Made by a program: the position numbers and the translations under genes
Source: Streptomyces sp. SA15
GTDB lineage: Bacteria > Actinomycetota > Actinomycetes > Streptomycetales > Streptomycetaceae
DNA: 64,000 nucleotides
Reading direction: 5' to 3'
Assembly (NCBI RefSeq): GCF_002291145.1
Contig: NZ_NTGE01000099.1
Span: forward strand, 427,957-491,956
Shown: positions 33,209-41,145 of the stretch, piece after piece
How positions within the stretch are numbered: the stretch's first letter is position 1
How the letters are laid out: each line of letters starts with the position of its first letter
The notes under the pieces: generated by a model
Seen by the model: only the letters and a program-made list of their open reading frames with translations
Database searches by the model: none
Told to the model about the DNA's origin: nothing

Positions 33209-34549
33209 TCAGGAAAGAACCCCGGCGCCCGTGGTCTTCAGCAGGTCCGTCGGCAGGCTCTTCGCGGACTTCTCCAGACCCGCCGTGAGCGTCGGCGTCC
33301 AGTTCACCGTCGTCTTCAGCTTCTTCGAGTTCGCGGCGTTGTACGCGGCGACGATGTCGGTGGCCGTGCCGTTGACGAGGTTGCCGCCGCCCGCGACCGA
33401 CCCCGTGCCGTCGCCGCTGAGCAGCTTGGCGACCTTCGCGCCGGACGGCAGCTGCCAGGCGTTGTGCTCGGCGACGACCTGGGCCTTGGCCCGCGAGTCG
33501 AGGCTGTACTTGGCCGCGTAGCCGTTGAGCGTGGTCGTGTCGTAGAAGTTGTTGTAGAGGTGGATCTGGCCGATACGGGCCAGGGGCGCCCTCTGCACGA
33601 TCCCCTTCCACACGTTGTGGTGGATGGAGACACGCAGCTTGCCGGTGCTGTCGGTGTCGCTGCTGCCGATCAGCATCGTCTTGTCGTGGTTGGTGAATTG
33701 ATTGCGCTCCACGGTCACCAGGTCGGAGCCGTTGGTGATGTCGAGGGCGCCGTCGTGGATCTGGTACTTGCGGCCGAAGTACGTCTTCTGAGCGCTGTCG
33801 AAGAACGGGGCGTCGGTGAACGTGTTGTGGTCGGCCCAGACGTGGGTCGCCCCGCGCAGGGTGACGGAGTCGTAGTTGGAGTTCCACTCGCCCGCCGAGC
33901 CGTCCGTCGGGTCCCACTGCGGGAAGCAGTCCTCGGTGGCGGCGAAGGTGAGGTTGCGGACGATGACGTTGTCCACGTTCTGCACCTGGAGGCTGCCGCC
34001 CTTGATCCCGGCGTTCGTACCGGGGACACCCACGATGGTGGTGTTGGCGGGCACCCTGAAGACGATGTTCTTCTTCTGCTTGGCCGCGGCGGCCGCGCGG
34101 GCGTCCTCCTGGCCGCCCGACGGCGCCTTCTTGCCCCAGGTGCCGGGGTCGTACGCCTTCAGGTACGAGTCCAGCGAGTACCCGGTACCGGCGGCGTAGT
34201 CGGCGCAGCTCAGCTTCTTGCCCGAGTCGTCGGTGTTGGCGTCGATGGTGCCCTTGACCTTGATGATCCGCGGGGTGGTGTCGGAAACCGACCCCAGCGC
34301 CTTCACGAGCTGCGCGCGGGTGGACACGGTGTACGTGTGCGCGGAGTCGGCCTTGGCGCCACCGGTCGTACCGGACCCGGAGGCCGCCCAGCCGTCCTTG
34401 GCGGGCAGGGCCTGATGGTACAGGTCGACGGCCTCGGCGTTCGCGTTCACCACTAATAAGCCGGCGCCGACACCGGCCGCCGCGACGGCGGCGGTGACGA
34501 CGACGGTGCGCCGCTTGCGGAGGGACCGGCGGTGAGTAGGGGATGCCAC
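33209..34549 (-). CDS. Secreted pectate lyase, polysaccharide lyase family 1
   Basis: 446 residues. Signal region with SLRKRRTVVVTAAVAAAGVGAGLLVVNANA, then a right-handed beta-helix: IIKVKGTI, NTTIVGVPGTNAGIKGG, NVIVRNLTF, calcium-site residues in FPQWDPTDGSAGEWNSNYDSV and DHNTF, SIHHNVWKGIVQRAPLARIGQIHLYNNF containing the catalytic Arg (RxPxxR). Cleaves polygalacturonate by beta-elimination outside the cell. Two consecutive TTA leucine codons (34454-34459) sit in the signal peptide, so expression should depend on the bldA tRNA. Confidence 0.94.
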   Translation of the reverse strand: MASPTHRRSLRKRRTVVVTAAVAAAGVGAGLLVVNANAEAVDLYHQALPAKDGWAASGSGTTGGAKADSAHTYTVSTRAQLVKALGSVSDTTPRIIKVKGTIDANTDDSGKKLSCADYAAGTGYSLDSYLKAYDPGTWGKKAPSGGQEDARAAAAAKQKKNIVFRVPANTTIVGVPGTNAGIKGGSLQVQNVDNVIVRNLTFAATEDCFPQWDPTDGSAGEWNSNYDSVTLRGATHVWADHNTFTDAPFFDSAQKTYFGRKYQIHDGALDITNGSDLVTVERNQFTNHDKTMLIGSSDTDSTGKLRVSIHHNVWKGIVQRAPLARIGQIHLYNNFYDTTTLNGYAAKYSLDSRAKAQVVAEHNAWQLPSGAKVAKLLSGDGTGSVAGGGNLVNGTATDIVAAYNAANSKKLKTTVNWTPTLTAGLEKSAKSLPTDLLKTTGAGVLS

Positions 34550-34704
34550 GGAGGAGTCCTTTACGTGGGTGTGTGCTGCTCGTGCTGTTCGTGAAGCTCC
34601 CGTGAACGGGGCTTACGACTCCTCAGTGGCCGCGGAGGTCATTAGGGTTGCCGCAGCAGAGAAGATTTACGCATCGGCGTGAATCGGCTGAGGGGGATCC
34701 ATCC

Positions 34705-35070
34705 ATGGCACTGTTCGGCAACGCGCACACCGTCGATCCGGGTCAGGCGCAGCAGGACTTCGCGCGGCTGCTGGGCGCCGGGGAGCAGGTGCAGGCGGCG
34801 TACCAGCTGGTCCGTGACGTCATCCTGTTCACCGACCGCCGCCTGATCCTGGTCGACAAGCAGGGCATCACCGGCAAGAAGGTGGAGTACCACTCCATCC
34901 CATACCGCAGCATCACCCACTTCGCGGTGGAGACGGCCGGCACGTTCGACCTCGACGCCGAGCTGAAGATCTGGATCTCGGGCAACTCGGTGCCGGTGCA
35001 GAAGACGTTCACCAAGGGGGTCGACATCTACGAGGTGCAGGCGATCCTCACGCAGTTCGTGGCGCGATAG
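34705..35070 (+). CDS. PH-domain (bPH_1) protein
   Basis: 121 residues, a single bacterial pleckstrin-homology-like domain: GEQVQAAYQLVRDVILFTDRRLILVDKQGITGKKVEYHSIPYRSITHFAVET. These small cytoplasmic proteins are frequent in actinobacteria and are poorly understood. ATG 34705 follows GGGGG. Downstream lies the second hairpin repeat. Confidence 0.85.
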   Translation: MALFGNAHTVDPGQAQQDFARLLGAGEQVQAAYQLVRDVILFTDRRLILVDKQGITGKKVEYHSIPYRSITHFAVETAGTFDLDAELKIWISGNSVPVQKTFTKGVDIYEVQAILTQFVAR

Positions 35071-35175
35071 CTCGCCGCCACCGCTTCCGTCACGCAGGGC
35101 GCCCGGGACTTCAGCTCGAGTTTTGACCTCTGCCGGGCGCGCAAAGATCTGGCGCGGGGGCCCGGACGCTCGCCC

Positions 35176-35259
35176 AGTGATTGGCAGATCTGTTCCACCG
35201 GCACGGCCACCTCACCTGGGGTTTTCCTTCGCAGGGGTGGAACAGATCTGCCAATCACC
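35176..35259. repeat. 84-bp hairpin repeat, copy 2
   Basis: Arms 35176-35199 and 35236-35259 pair with one mismatch; loop nearly identical to copy 1 at 6485-6568. The pair next to GGCAG is T-A here and G-C in copy 1, a compensatory change. It lies 105 bp after the PH-domain gene stop, in a gene-free stretch. Confidence 0.85.
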
Positions 35260-35468
35260 CCCGATCTCAGCCCTTCCGGCTGTCGTGGCCCGGGTCGGCT
35301 GGGAAGCGTGTACGGCGCACGCCGGACTCGACCGCACCTCGTAAACGGTGGACCTATCCGCCGCACGCACTTGGATTGCACGCGGACCCACTGGGCCTCC
35401 GCGGCCGCGCTGCGGCTGTGCTACGCCATGGTTGACCTGACGGACGCGGCCCTTGAAGCTCCCGTGAA
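35260..35468. other. Gene-free stretch after hairpin repeat
   Basis: With the repeat, 35071-35468 is 398 bp without a supported gene. Short frames here have no homology I recognise and mixed codon bias, consistent with the edge of an accessory segment. Confidence 0.4.
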
Positions 35469-36014
35469 TCACCCGGAGAGTTCGGCCTGCCAGGGTCGTG
35501 GCCACTCACCCGACGGCGGCGGATCTCCCACGATGCCGAGGTCCCGCCGCGCGCTCTCGTAGAAGGCATCACGCGCCGCACTCGCCAGCTGATGGGCCTT
35601 GGTCCACATCTCCGCGTCGACTGGCCCCTCCCGTACGAGCAGCTCGATGGTCCAGATCGTCTCGTGCCAGCGCCGCGCCGCCGCGATCGTCGCCGCGTCC
35701 CCGACGAGCAGGACGGACTCCCACTCTGTCGCGCGGCGGGACTCCGCATCGGCGAGGAGAGGCAGACCGTCGGCTGGCGACAGCGGATCGGCCACGTCCG
35801 CGAAACCAAGAGCGGCGCCGATGCGCTGGGCGAGGCGAAGCTGCGCCTTGAGGGCATTGGCGTAACGGCCATACGTCTCGAAGCGTTTCTCGTCCCACCG
35901 CTCCTCCCGCTGCCGCTGCCACCGCCGACGCTCGGTCAAGCTCTGAACCGCGTACGAGCCGAGCGAACCGACCACGACGCCTATCAGAGCGGGCAGTTGA
36001 TCCAAGAGCGCCAC
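35469..36014 (-). CDS. Membrane-anchored hypothetical protein
   Basis: 181 residues. An N-terminal helix (LLDQLPALIGVVVGSLGSYAV) is followed by a charged helical region (ERRRWQRQREERWDEKRFETYGRYANALKAQLRLAQRIG) and a helical domain to WPRPWQAELSG. This pattern is common among Streptomyces hypothetical proteins of accessory regions; function unknown. GTG 36014 has GGGGAGGG 4 nt upstream. Confidence 0.65.
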   Translation of the reverse strand: MALLDQLPALIGVVVGSLGSYAVQSLTERRRWQRQREERWDEKRFETYGRYANALKAQLRLAQRIGAALGFADVADPLSPADGLPLLADAESRRATEWESVLLVGDAATIAAARRWHETIWTIELLVREGPVDAEMWTKAHQLASAARDAFYESARRDLGIVGDPPPSGEWPRPWQAELSG

Positions 36015-36251
36015 AGTCCCTCCCCGACCGATTCCCTGATGTCGCACGCTCATCGCTCTACGACCGGGAACCTCTACCCACCTTCGCCGCGGAGCACCTC
36101 TGCTTGGTGGAATGCCGAACGGTTCGTTCCCCTCATCCCTGGTGGACGAACGGGGTACCGACACAGCACGGGACGACTCTGATGCACGGCGCCGGATTGG
36201 CACGGGCGCCCACGGAAGATGCGTTGGACCGCCGACCTGGGCATTCCCAGC
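36015..36251. other. Gene-free stretch
   Basis: 237 bp with no supported gene, between a hypothetical gene and IS-like end repeats. Together with 36302-36663 it makes a ~650-bp non-coding zone in the accessory islet. Confidence 0.4.
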
Positions 36252-36300
36252 GGTCAAACTTCGGTGACACGAACTGCTCGGTGGTCAAACTTCGCTGACA
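36252..36300. mobile_element. IS21-like terminal repeat remnant
   Basis: Two 18-bp direct repeats, GGTCAAACTTCGGTGACA (36252-36269) and GGTCAAACTTCGCTGACA (36283-36300), 31 bp apart. Read on the minus strand the outer one begins TGTCAGCGAAG; multiple end repeats starting TGT/CA are typical of IS21-family termini. No transposase is present, so only an end or a scar remains. Confidence 0.45.
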
Positions 36301-36301
36301 T

Positions 36302-36663
36302 TCGGGAAATGGACCCGTCGCCGTACCGGTACGCGCTCACTCCTCGAAGAGCTGCGGGTAACACACCGCCGCGGCGGGCCCACCCCGTAACCGTTCCGCG
36401 CCATCCACAGGCGTCTCCCTCTCGTCGGAGGCTCCCCGGTCCCCATCCTCGGAGTTCACCGGAGTCTTCAAAGGCACTTCACTTGTTCTTGGACTGGGGC
36501 GCGCAAAGCGTTACAGAGCGAACCCGAGCTCTTCCGCCTCCGCCTGACGACATACGTCAACATCTGTCGCCACATCACCCCGAAGACGTCAACTAGCCCC
36601 ATTCTCGTGGGATTTGTCCCTAAGATGTCGGCCCTGCACAGCGTCATGAGAGAGGGGTGGAGC
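36302..36663. other. Gene-free stretch upstream of YQAxxDQ cassette
   Basis: About 360 bp without a supported gene. A TAAGAT hexamer (about 36620) could be a -10 box for the following gene, and codon bias of short frames is poor. Confidence 0.4.
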
Positions 36664-37068
36664 GTGGATGCCGAACTGATGGCACTCGCCTCGACAGCCG
36701 GTACCGCGGTCGTGACCGCGCTCACCACCAATGTCTGGGAGCGAACCAGGACTGCCGTGGGTTCGCTGTGGCGGCGGGCCTGCCCGGACCGCGCCGAGAC
36801 CGTGGAGGCCGAGCTTCTGGAGACCAGGGAACTGCTCGAGGCCCCCGGTGCGGATGACCTCGCGGAAGCAGTGGCCGACGACTGGCGGGGCAAGTTCCTC
36901 CGCCTGCTCGCCGCACGCCCGGACGTCGCCGAGGAGGTGCGGCGCATGCTGGACGAGGTGCTCGCCCCCACCCAGACCCAGCCCGCCGCAGTCGTCTTCA
37001 ACGCCAGCCCCACGGGCAACGCCCGTGTGTACCAGGCCGGCCGCGACCAGCACATCACCGAGCGATGA
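36664..37068 (+). CDS. YQAGRDQ-motif protein (cassette gene 1)
   Basis: 134 residues. A helical N-terminal region (DAELMALASTAGTAVVTALTTNVWERTRTAVGSLWRR), a charged middle (AETVEAELLETRELLEA, RGKFLRLLAARPDVAEEVRRMLDEVLAP) and a C-terminal beta-prone motif NASPTGNARVYQAGRDQHITE. No enzyme domain. The motif recurs near the N-terminus of the next protein. GTG 36664 follows GGGGTGGAG. It overlaps the next gene by ATGA, so the two are translationally coupled. I recall related proteins in other streptomycetes but no assigned role. Confidence 0.7.
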   Translation: MDAELMALASTAGTAVVTALTTNVWERTRTAVGSLWRRACPDRAETVEAELLETRELLEAPGADDLAEAVADDWRGKFLRLLAARPDVAEEVRRMLDEVLAPTQTQPAAVVFNASPTGNARVYQAGRDQHITER

Positions 37069-37961
37069 CCGGACGATCGACGGGGCCTGCGGGGGCGGGC
37101 CCGTCGTCCTTCACGTCGTCACCGTCCGACAGCGGCCGGGCGTACCAGGCGAGCGGCGACCAGAACTTCCACGAGCACCACTACCACGGGTCGGCCCCGC
37201 CGCTTCCGCCGAGCGCGCCCAATCGGCGGAAGCCCGCCCTGTACGCGCTGACCGGTTCCCTGACCGCGATGGCTGCCGTCCTGGTCCTCCTGGGAGGAGC
37301 CGGCGGAACATGGTTGTTGCTGCGATCGGTCTCGTCCGAGGACAGCAAGGCCGCGGCCGATGCGCCGCGCCCGGACGCACCGGCCAGGCAGACCGCGTCG
37401 GTCGCGCCGTCGTCCGCCTCGCCCTCCGCTTCCCGCTCGACCACGTCGCGGCCGTCCACCCCTGCGGCGCCTGCGGCCCCACCGACCAAGGCCACGGCAG
37501 AACCCAAGCCGTCACCGACACCGGCGACCCGGAACCCGAGTGCGTCGGCGCTTCCGTCCTGGAAGAACCCGGCACCCGACAAGCAGTGCCGTGCCTGGGT
37601 TGCGGCCGGCGTGGCCGACGTGGAGACCCGCCCTTGCTGGCGGCGCGAGGGCGACCGGGTCTTCATGATCGCGGAGTGGCGCACCACCAAGGGGACCGTG
37701 CTGGTGGACGTCCACCTCTGGCTGAAGGACAAAGACGGCTACCACGCGGTCTACCCGACGGACACCAGCCTGAAATTCCCCGGCGAGGTCGCCTCACCAC
37801 AAGGCACCGGCAAGAAGCAGTGGGGGGAGCGGGAGATCCATACCGATCTGGTGCAGGGAGCCACGTATCAGGTCAACGTGAGGGTGCAGCTCAAGGAATC
37901 CACCCCGCCCAACGTCAAGAACCCGGATGTGGACGGCGCCCAGTTCCCGTTCGTCTACTAG
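37065..37961 (+). CDS. Single-pass membrane protein with YQASGDQ motif (cassette gene 2)
   Basis: 298 residues. N-terminal cytoplasmic region with SGRAYQASGDQNFHEHHYHG, one helix (ALTGSLTAMAAVLVLLGGAGGTWLLL, about 57-82), a Ser/Thr/Pro/Ala linker (about 90-165), and an extracytoplasmic domain with two Cys (DKQCRAWVAAGVADVETRPCW...) ending FPFVY. Overlaps gene 1 by 4 bp. The shared YQA-x-DQ motif suggests homotypic contact with the product of gene 1. The TAG stop sits exactly at the left end of an IS remnant, so the native C-terminus may be lost. Confidence 0.7.
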   Translation: MTGRSTGPAGAGPSSFTSSPSDSGRAYQASGDQNFHEHHYHGSAPPLPPSAPNRRKPALYALTGSLTAMAAVLVLLGGAGGTWLLLRSVSSEDSKAAADAPRPDAPARQTASVAPSSASPSASRSTTSRPSTPAAPAAPPTKATAEPKPSPTPATRNPSASALPSWKNPAPDKQCRAWVAAGVADVETRPCWRREGDRVFMIAEWRTTKGTVLVDVHLWLKDKDGYHAVYPTDTSLKFPGEVASPQGTGKKQWGEREIHTDLVQGATYQVNVRVQLKESTPPNVKNPDVDGAQFPFVY

Positions 37962-38620
37962 GGCCTGTCTGGAGTCCTGATCAATGCGGTCTGTTTCGGA
38001 CCCGAGGATCACGCCGAGCTGATAGAACGCTCCGGTGACGCGCCGTGAACTGAGCGATGCCGAGTGGGAACTGATAGAGCCGTTTCTGCCGATAGGGCAG
38101 TACGGCCCTTTCCCGCAGCGCCTGCGAGAGCAGTTCGAGGGCGTCATCCGGCGGTGCCGCACTGGCAGCCAATGGCGAGAGACGCCAGAGGAGTTCGGGG
38201 CCTGGCAGACGGTCTACGGCCGCTTCACCCAGTGGCGCGACGTCGGCATGTTCGCCGCGCTGATGGAGGGGATGATCGCCGAGCCCGCTCGGCGCGGACA
38301 GGCCGACATGTCCCTGATCAGCGTGGACTCCACGGTGGCCCGTGCCCATCACGACGCGGCCGGGATGGTGGTGGAACCGGAGGTCCTGACGGCGCTGGAA
38401 GAGGCCGCGCCGCAGGAAAAGGGGCCACGGAAACCGGGCAAATCGCCTCGGCGACCGTCGACTCGCTGGCTGGGGAGTCCGAGCGGGCCGAGCGCCGACG
38501 GCTGCGTCGGCGCCGCCGGGCCCGGCTCAAGGCGGCGGCGCTGGGTCGCTCGCGGCAGCCTCAACCCGGGGCCGCAGTCGCGGCGCCTGGCTGGCAAGCC
38601 GGACGCCGCAACCGCGCACG
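37961..38620 (+). mobile_element. IS5-family element remnant
   Basis: The left end reads GGGCCTGTCTGGAGTCC directly after a TA dinucleotide (target-type of this group). It contains a 5' transposase portion and breaks off before the DDE domain is complete; no right inverted repeat was recognised before the next gene. Confidence 0.65.
38035..38560 (+). pseudogene. IS5-family transposase fragment
   Basis: RRELSDAEWELIEPFLP, RTGSQWRETPEEFGAWQTVYGRF, and ISVDSTVARAHHDAAG (first catalytic Asp) are typical. The frame shifts near 38435 (…KGPRKPG, then the frame of ESERAERRRLRRRRRARLKAAALGRSR) and homology stops at about 38555, so the second Asp and Glu are absent. Non-functional. Confidence 0.8.
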
Positions 38621-39388
38621 TCAGGCCGAGGCGGTGACCGCTCCGCCGAGGTGCCGGGCGAAGAACCGGACCGCGCTGTCGGCCTCGAACCGGGGCAGCT
38701 CCTTGTGCTTGCCCGAGTTCACGTGCAACGACTTCTCCTTCGAGGCGAAGGCGTCGAACAGCGCGAGACCCTCCTCGCGCGAGATGTGCTCGTCGTCCCA
38801 CTGCAGGTCGAACTCGATCGGGATGGTGATCTGCTTCGCCTTCTCGGCCAGGACATCGGGCCAGTGCTGACCGAAGACCGCGGCGGTGATCCTGGGTTCG
38901 ATCGCCACGAACGGTACGCCGATCGCGGTGCCCATGTTGATGCCCCAGAAGCCGACCGGCCCGTCGGTGCCGATCTCCGGGAGTTCCTGCAGGGCATCCA
39001 GAGTCGCCTGGTACTCGGGTACGGCGAGCTCCGCCAAGTGGTCGTTGTAGCGCACGACGATCGGGCCTTCCGGCTCGCCCGCCGCCCTCGCCCGGAACAG
39101 CTCGGCGATTTCCGCCTCGTCGTGTGCCGTGCGCGGCCGGTCGCCGTGACCGGGCGCGTCGATGACGGCGACGTGGAAGCCGTAGCCGGTCACGAGGAGC
39201 TGGGCGCGGCCGGACATCGCCGGGTGCTTCTTGTGGTTGCCGCCGCCGTGGGCCATCAGGATCAGGGGCGCGCGATGGGCCGCATTGGAGGCCGGCGACC
39301 AGAGGACGCCGGGGACGTCACCCACGGTGAAGTCGCGTTCGAGCATGCCGTTCGACGACGACTGCGCGGTGAACTGCAGAGAGTGCAT
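38621..39388 (-). CDS. Alpha/beta hydrolase with Ser-to-Asn nucleophile change
   Basis: 255 residues. The fold is complete: PLILMAHGGGNHKKHPAM, VAVIDAPGHGDRP, GFWGINMGTAIGVPFVAIEPRI, and a C-terminal HKELPRFE with the His. The elbow reads G-I-N151-M-G instead of G-x-S-x-G; AAC differs from AGC by one base, so the catalytic serine is missing. It is probably inactive as an esterase, or has another role. ATG 39388; borders the IS remnant. Confidence 0.82.
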   Translation of the reverse strand: MHSLQFTAQSSSNGMLERDFTVGDVPGVLWSPASNAAHRAPLILMAHGGGNHKKHPAMSGRAQLLVTGYGFHVAVIDAPGHGDRPRTAHDEAEIAELFRARAAGEPEGPIVVRYNDHLAELAVPEYQATLDALQELPEIGTDGPVGFWGINMGTAIGVPFVAIEPRITAAVFGQHWPDVLAEKAKQITIPIEFDLQWDDEHISREEGLALFDAFASKEKSLHVNSGKHKELPRFEADSAVRFFARHLGGAVTASA

Positions 39389-39560
39389 AGGTGTTGCCCT
39401 TCGGGAGTGCCTTGTTGGCGAGGCGCTCCCGGCGACACCTACGTCAATCGCCGGCCGTGATGGGAAGGGGGAGCACCCACGTCGATACAACGTTCATGGG
39501 TCTCACCTCCTCGGGCGGTGTCACGGTCGACTGAAAGCTACCAGCCCGATGATCATCCCT

Positions 39561-39858
39561 TCAACCCTTTTGGAGTGTTCGCATGGCGCGGAGTTGAGCG
39601 GCGGCATCCAGGAAGGCCGATCCGTAAGGAGTGTCCCGCTGCACGGTGTCCAGTGCGGGAATGGGACCACCCGCGTACACCAACGACGAACTCGCTCCAC
39701 CGAATCCGTCGAAGTCGAAGGGGATCACCCGCACTGTGACGTTCGGGCGTTCCGACTGACGTAGCAGTTCGTCGAGTTGGGCACGTGCAACCCGCCGGTC
39801 CGCGACGCGAGTCCGGAGCACGGACTCGTGCAGGACCGTCTCGTACGGAACCACCGAG
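39561..39858 (-). pseudogene. C-terminal remnant of XRE-DUF5753 regulator
   Basis: VLHESVLRTRVADRRVARAQLDELLRQSERPNVTVRVIPFDFDGFGGASSSLVYAGGP...LDTVQRDT is the C-terminal half of DUF5753, the domain that normally follows an XRE DNA-binding domain. The HTH part is missing; upstream sequence belongs to an opposite-strand ATPase fragment. Confidence 0.75.
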
Positions 39859-40155
39859 GTCGTGGGCGGCTGGTGGAACCGCCAGTTCTCCCCGGAGATC
39901 CATCTGATCGGCGCCGACCGCGCACCCGTCGCGAGCACGCTCTACTTCGCCGGCTCCGTGAAGTGGCCGGCCTCCCCCTTCGACCAGCGCGACCTGACCG
40001 CCCTCCGCACGAGCGCTCCCCACGTCCCCGGCTTCATCCCGGGCACCACGGGTCTGGCGGGGGTCTCCCTGTCCGGGACGACGGAGCCGCTGAACGACGA
40101 CGGCGTCCAGCTGGTGTGGGGGCCGCAGGACGTGCTCCGCGCCTGGAGCGCCTGA
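39859..40155 (+). pseudogene. C-terminal remnant of AAA/DUF234-type ATPase
   Basis: GGWWNRQFSPEIHLIGADRAP, LYFAGSVKWPASPFDQRDLTAL, GVSLSGTTEPLNDDGVQLVWGPQDVLRAW match the C-terminal DUF234 nuclease-like domain of archaeal-type ATPases. The ATPase part is absent. It abuts the DUF5753 remnant tail-out. Confidence 0.6.
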
Positions 40156-40282
40156 CGTGCGTTCTCCGGTGTACGGCCGCGACGCAGACCCGCGCCGCAG
40201 ACCCGCGACACGCACAAGCACGCCGGCATGCGCACCCCCGCGATAATCGCCCCATGAACACCCCCCGCACACGGGCGACTAC

Positions 40283-40960
40283 GTGAACAACACCACAGCC
40301 CCCCGCCTCCTCCACGACCTCCTGACCATCGGCGCCGCCTACCCCCTGCTCCTGGCCGGCGACCACGCGGTCCGCGCGCACGGCCTGGTCGACCGGCGGG
40401 TGCAGGACCTGGAGCTGGCGACCGAATCCGCCGAGCCCATGGAGCGCATCGCGGCCACCGTCCTCGCCGGACTGGCGGAACGCGGCTGGCCCGTGCGCTC
40501 CCTGGAGACCGACCCGCTCTCCGCCCGCCTGCTCGTCACCGACCCCGCCACGGGCGAGGAACAGACGGTCGATCTCCTGAAGGAGACCCTCTGGCACCCG
40601 CCGGTCGAGACCGGCCTCGGCCCGGCCCTCTCCCTCGAGGACGTCATCGGGACCAGGGTCCGTGCCCTCGCCGATCGCGGTGCCGCCCGCGACCTCGTCG
40701 ACGTCCACGCCGCCGCGGCCCACTGGAGCCCGACCGAACTGGAGGAACTGGGCCGCCGCCACGCCCACGACGCCTTCGACCTCACCGACCTCCAGTCCCG
40801 CCTGGAGGGCATCGAGTGGCTCGACGACCGCGACTTCACCGTCCACGGCCTCGACGAGCAGTCCGTCCAGGCCCTCCGCCAGTGGGCCCAGAGCTGGGCG
40901 AACGACATCGCGGAACGCCTCCTCGAAGAGGAGGCGTCGGAGCCGCCGGCCGACGAGTGA
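40283..40960 (+). CDS. AbiEii-like nucleotidyltransferase family protein
   Basis: 225 residues. YPLLLAGDHAVRAHGLVDRRVQDLELAT corresponds to the nucleotidyltransferase core (GG/GD...DLDL), LEDVIGTRVRALADRGAARDLVDVHA to the downstream helical region of AbiEii/AbiGii toxins. No AbiEi antitoxin is adjacent, and this family has solitary members in Streptomyces, so toxin activity is uncertain. GTG 40283 is used; an SD is not obvious. Confidence 0.7.
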   Translation: MNNTTAPRLLHDLLTIGAAYPLLLAGDHAVRAHGLVDRRVQDLELATESAEPMERIAATVLAGLAERGWPVRSLETDPLSARLLVTDPATGEEQTVDLLKETLWHPPVETGLGPALSLEDVIGTRVRALADRGAARDLVDVHAAAAHWSPTELEELGRRHAHDAFDLTDLQSRLEGIEWLDDRDFTVHGLDEQSVQALRQWAQSWANDIAERLLEEEASEPPADE

Positions 40961-40983
40961 TCGCACCACGTAGCCGAGGGACC

Positions 40984-41019
40984 AACCGCCCGTGAACTCA
41001 CAGGATTCTACGGGCGGTT
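40984..41019. terminator. Hairpin upstream of S8 protease (accgcccgt/acgggcggt)
   Basis: AACCGCCCGT pairs with ACGGGCGGTT around a 16-nt loop 24 bp after the AbiEii-like gene. Sequence resembles the hairpin at 44408-44441. Confidence 0.65.
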
Positions 41020-41145
41020 CGTCTGTGTGACCTCTGTGAAGGTTGGGTTTGTCTGAGACTTCAAGATTCTCAACTGCGGTGACTTCTGTTGCTATTGGGG
41101 TCTGGGGGAAGTACAGCTCACCAAATCGACCAATATGGATAAGAG

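Noticed and set aside
40283..40960. Complete AbiE toxin-antitoxin system
   Set aside because: No AbiEi-like antitoxin gene next to it.
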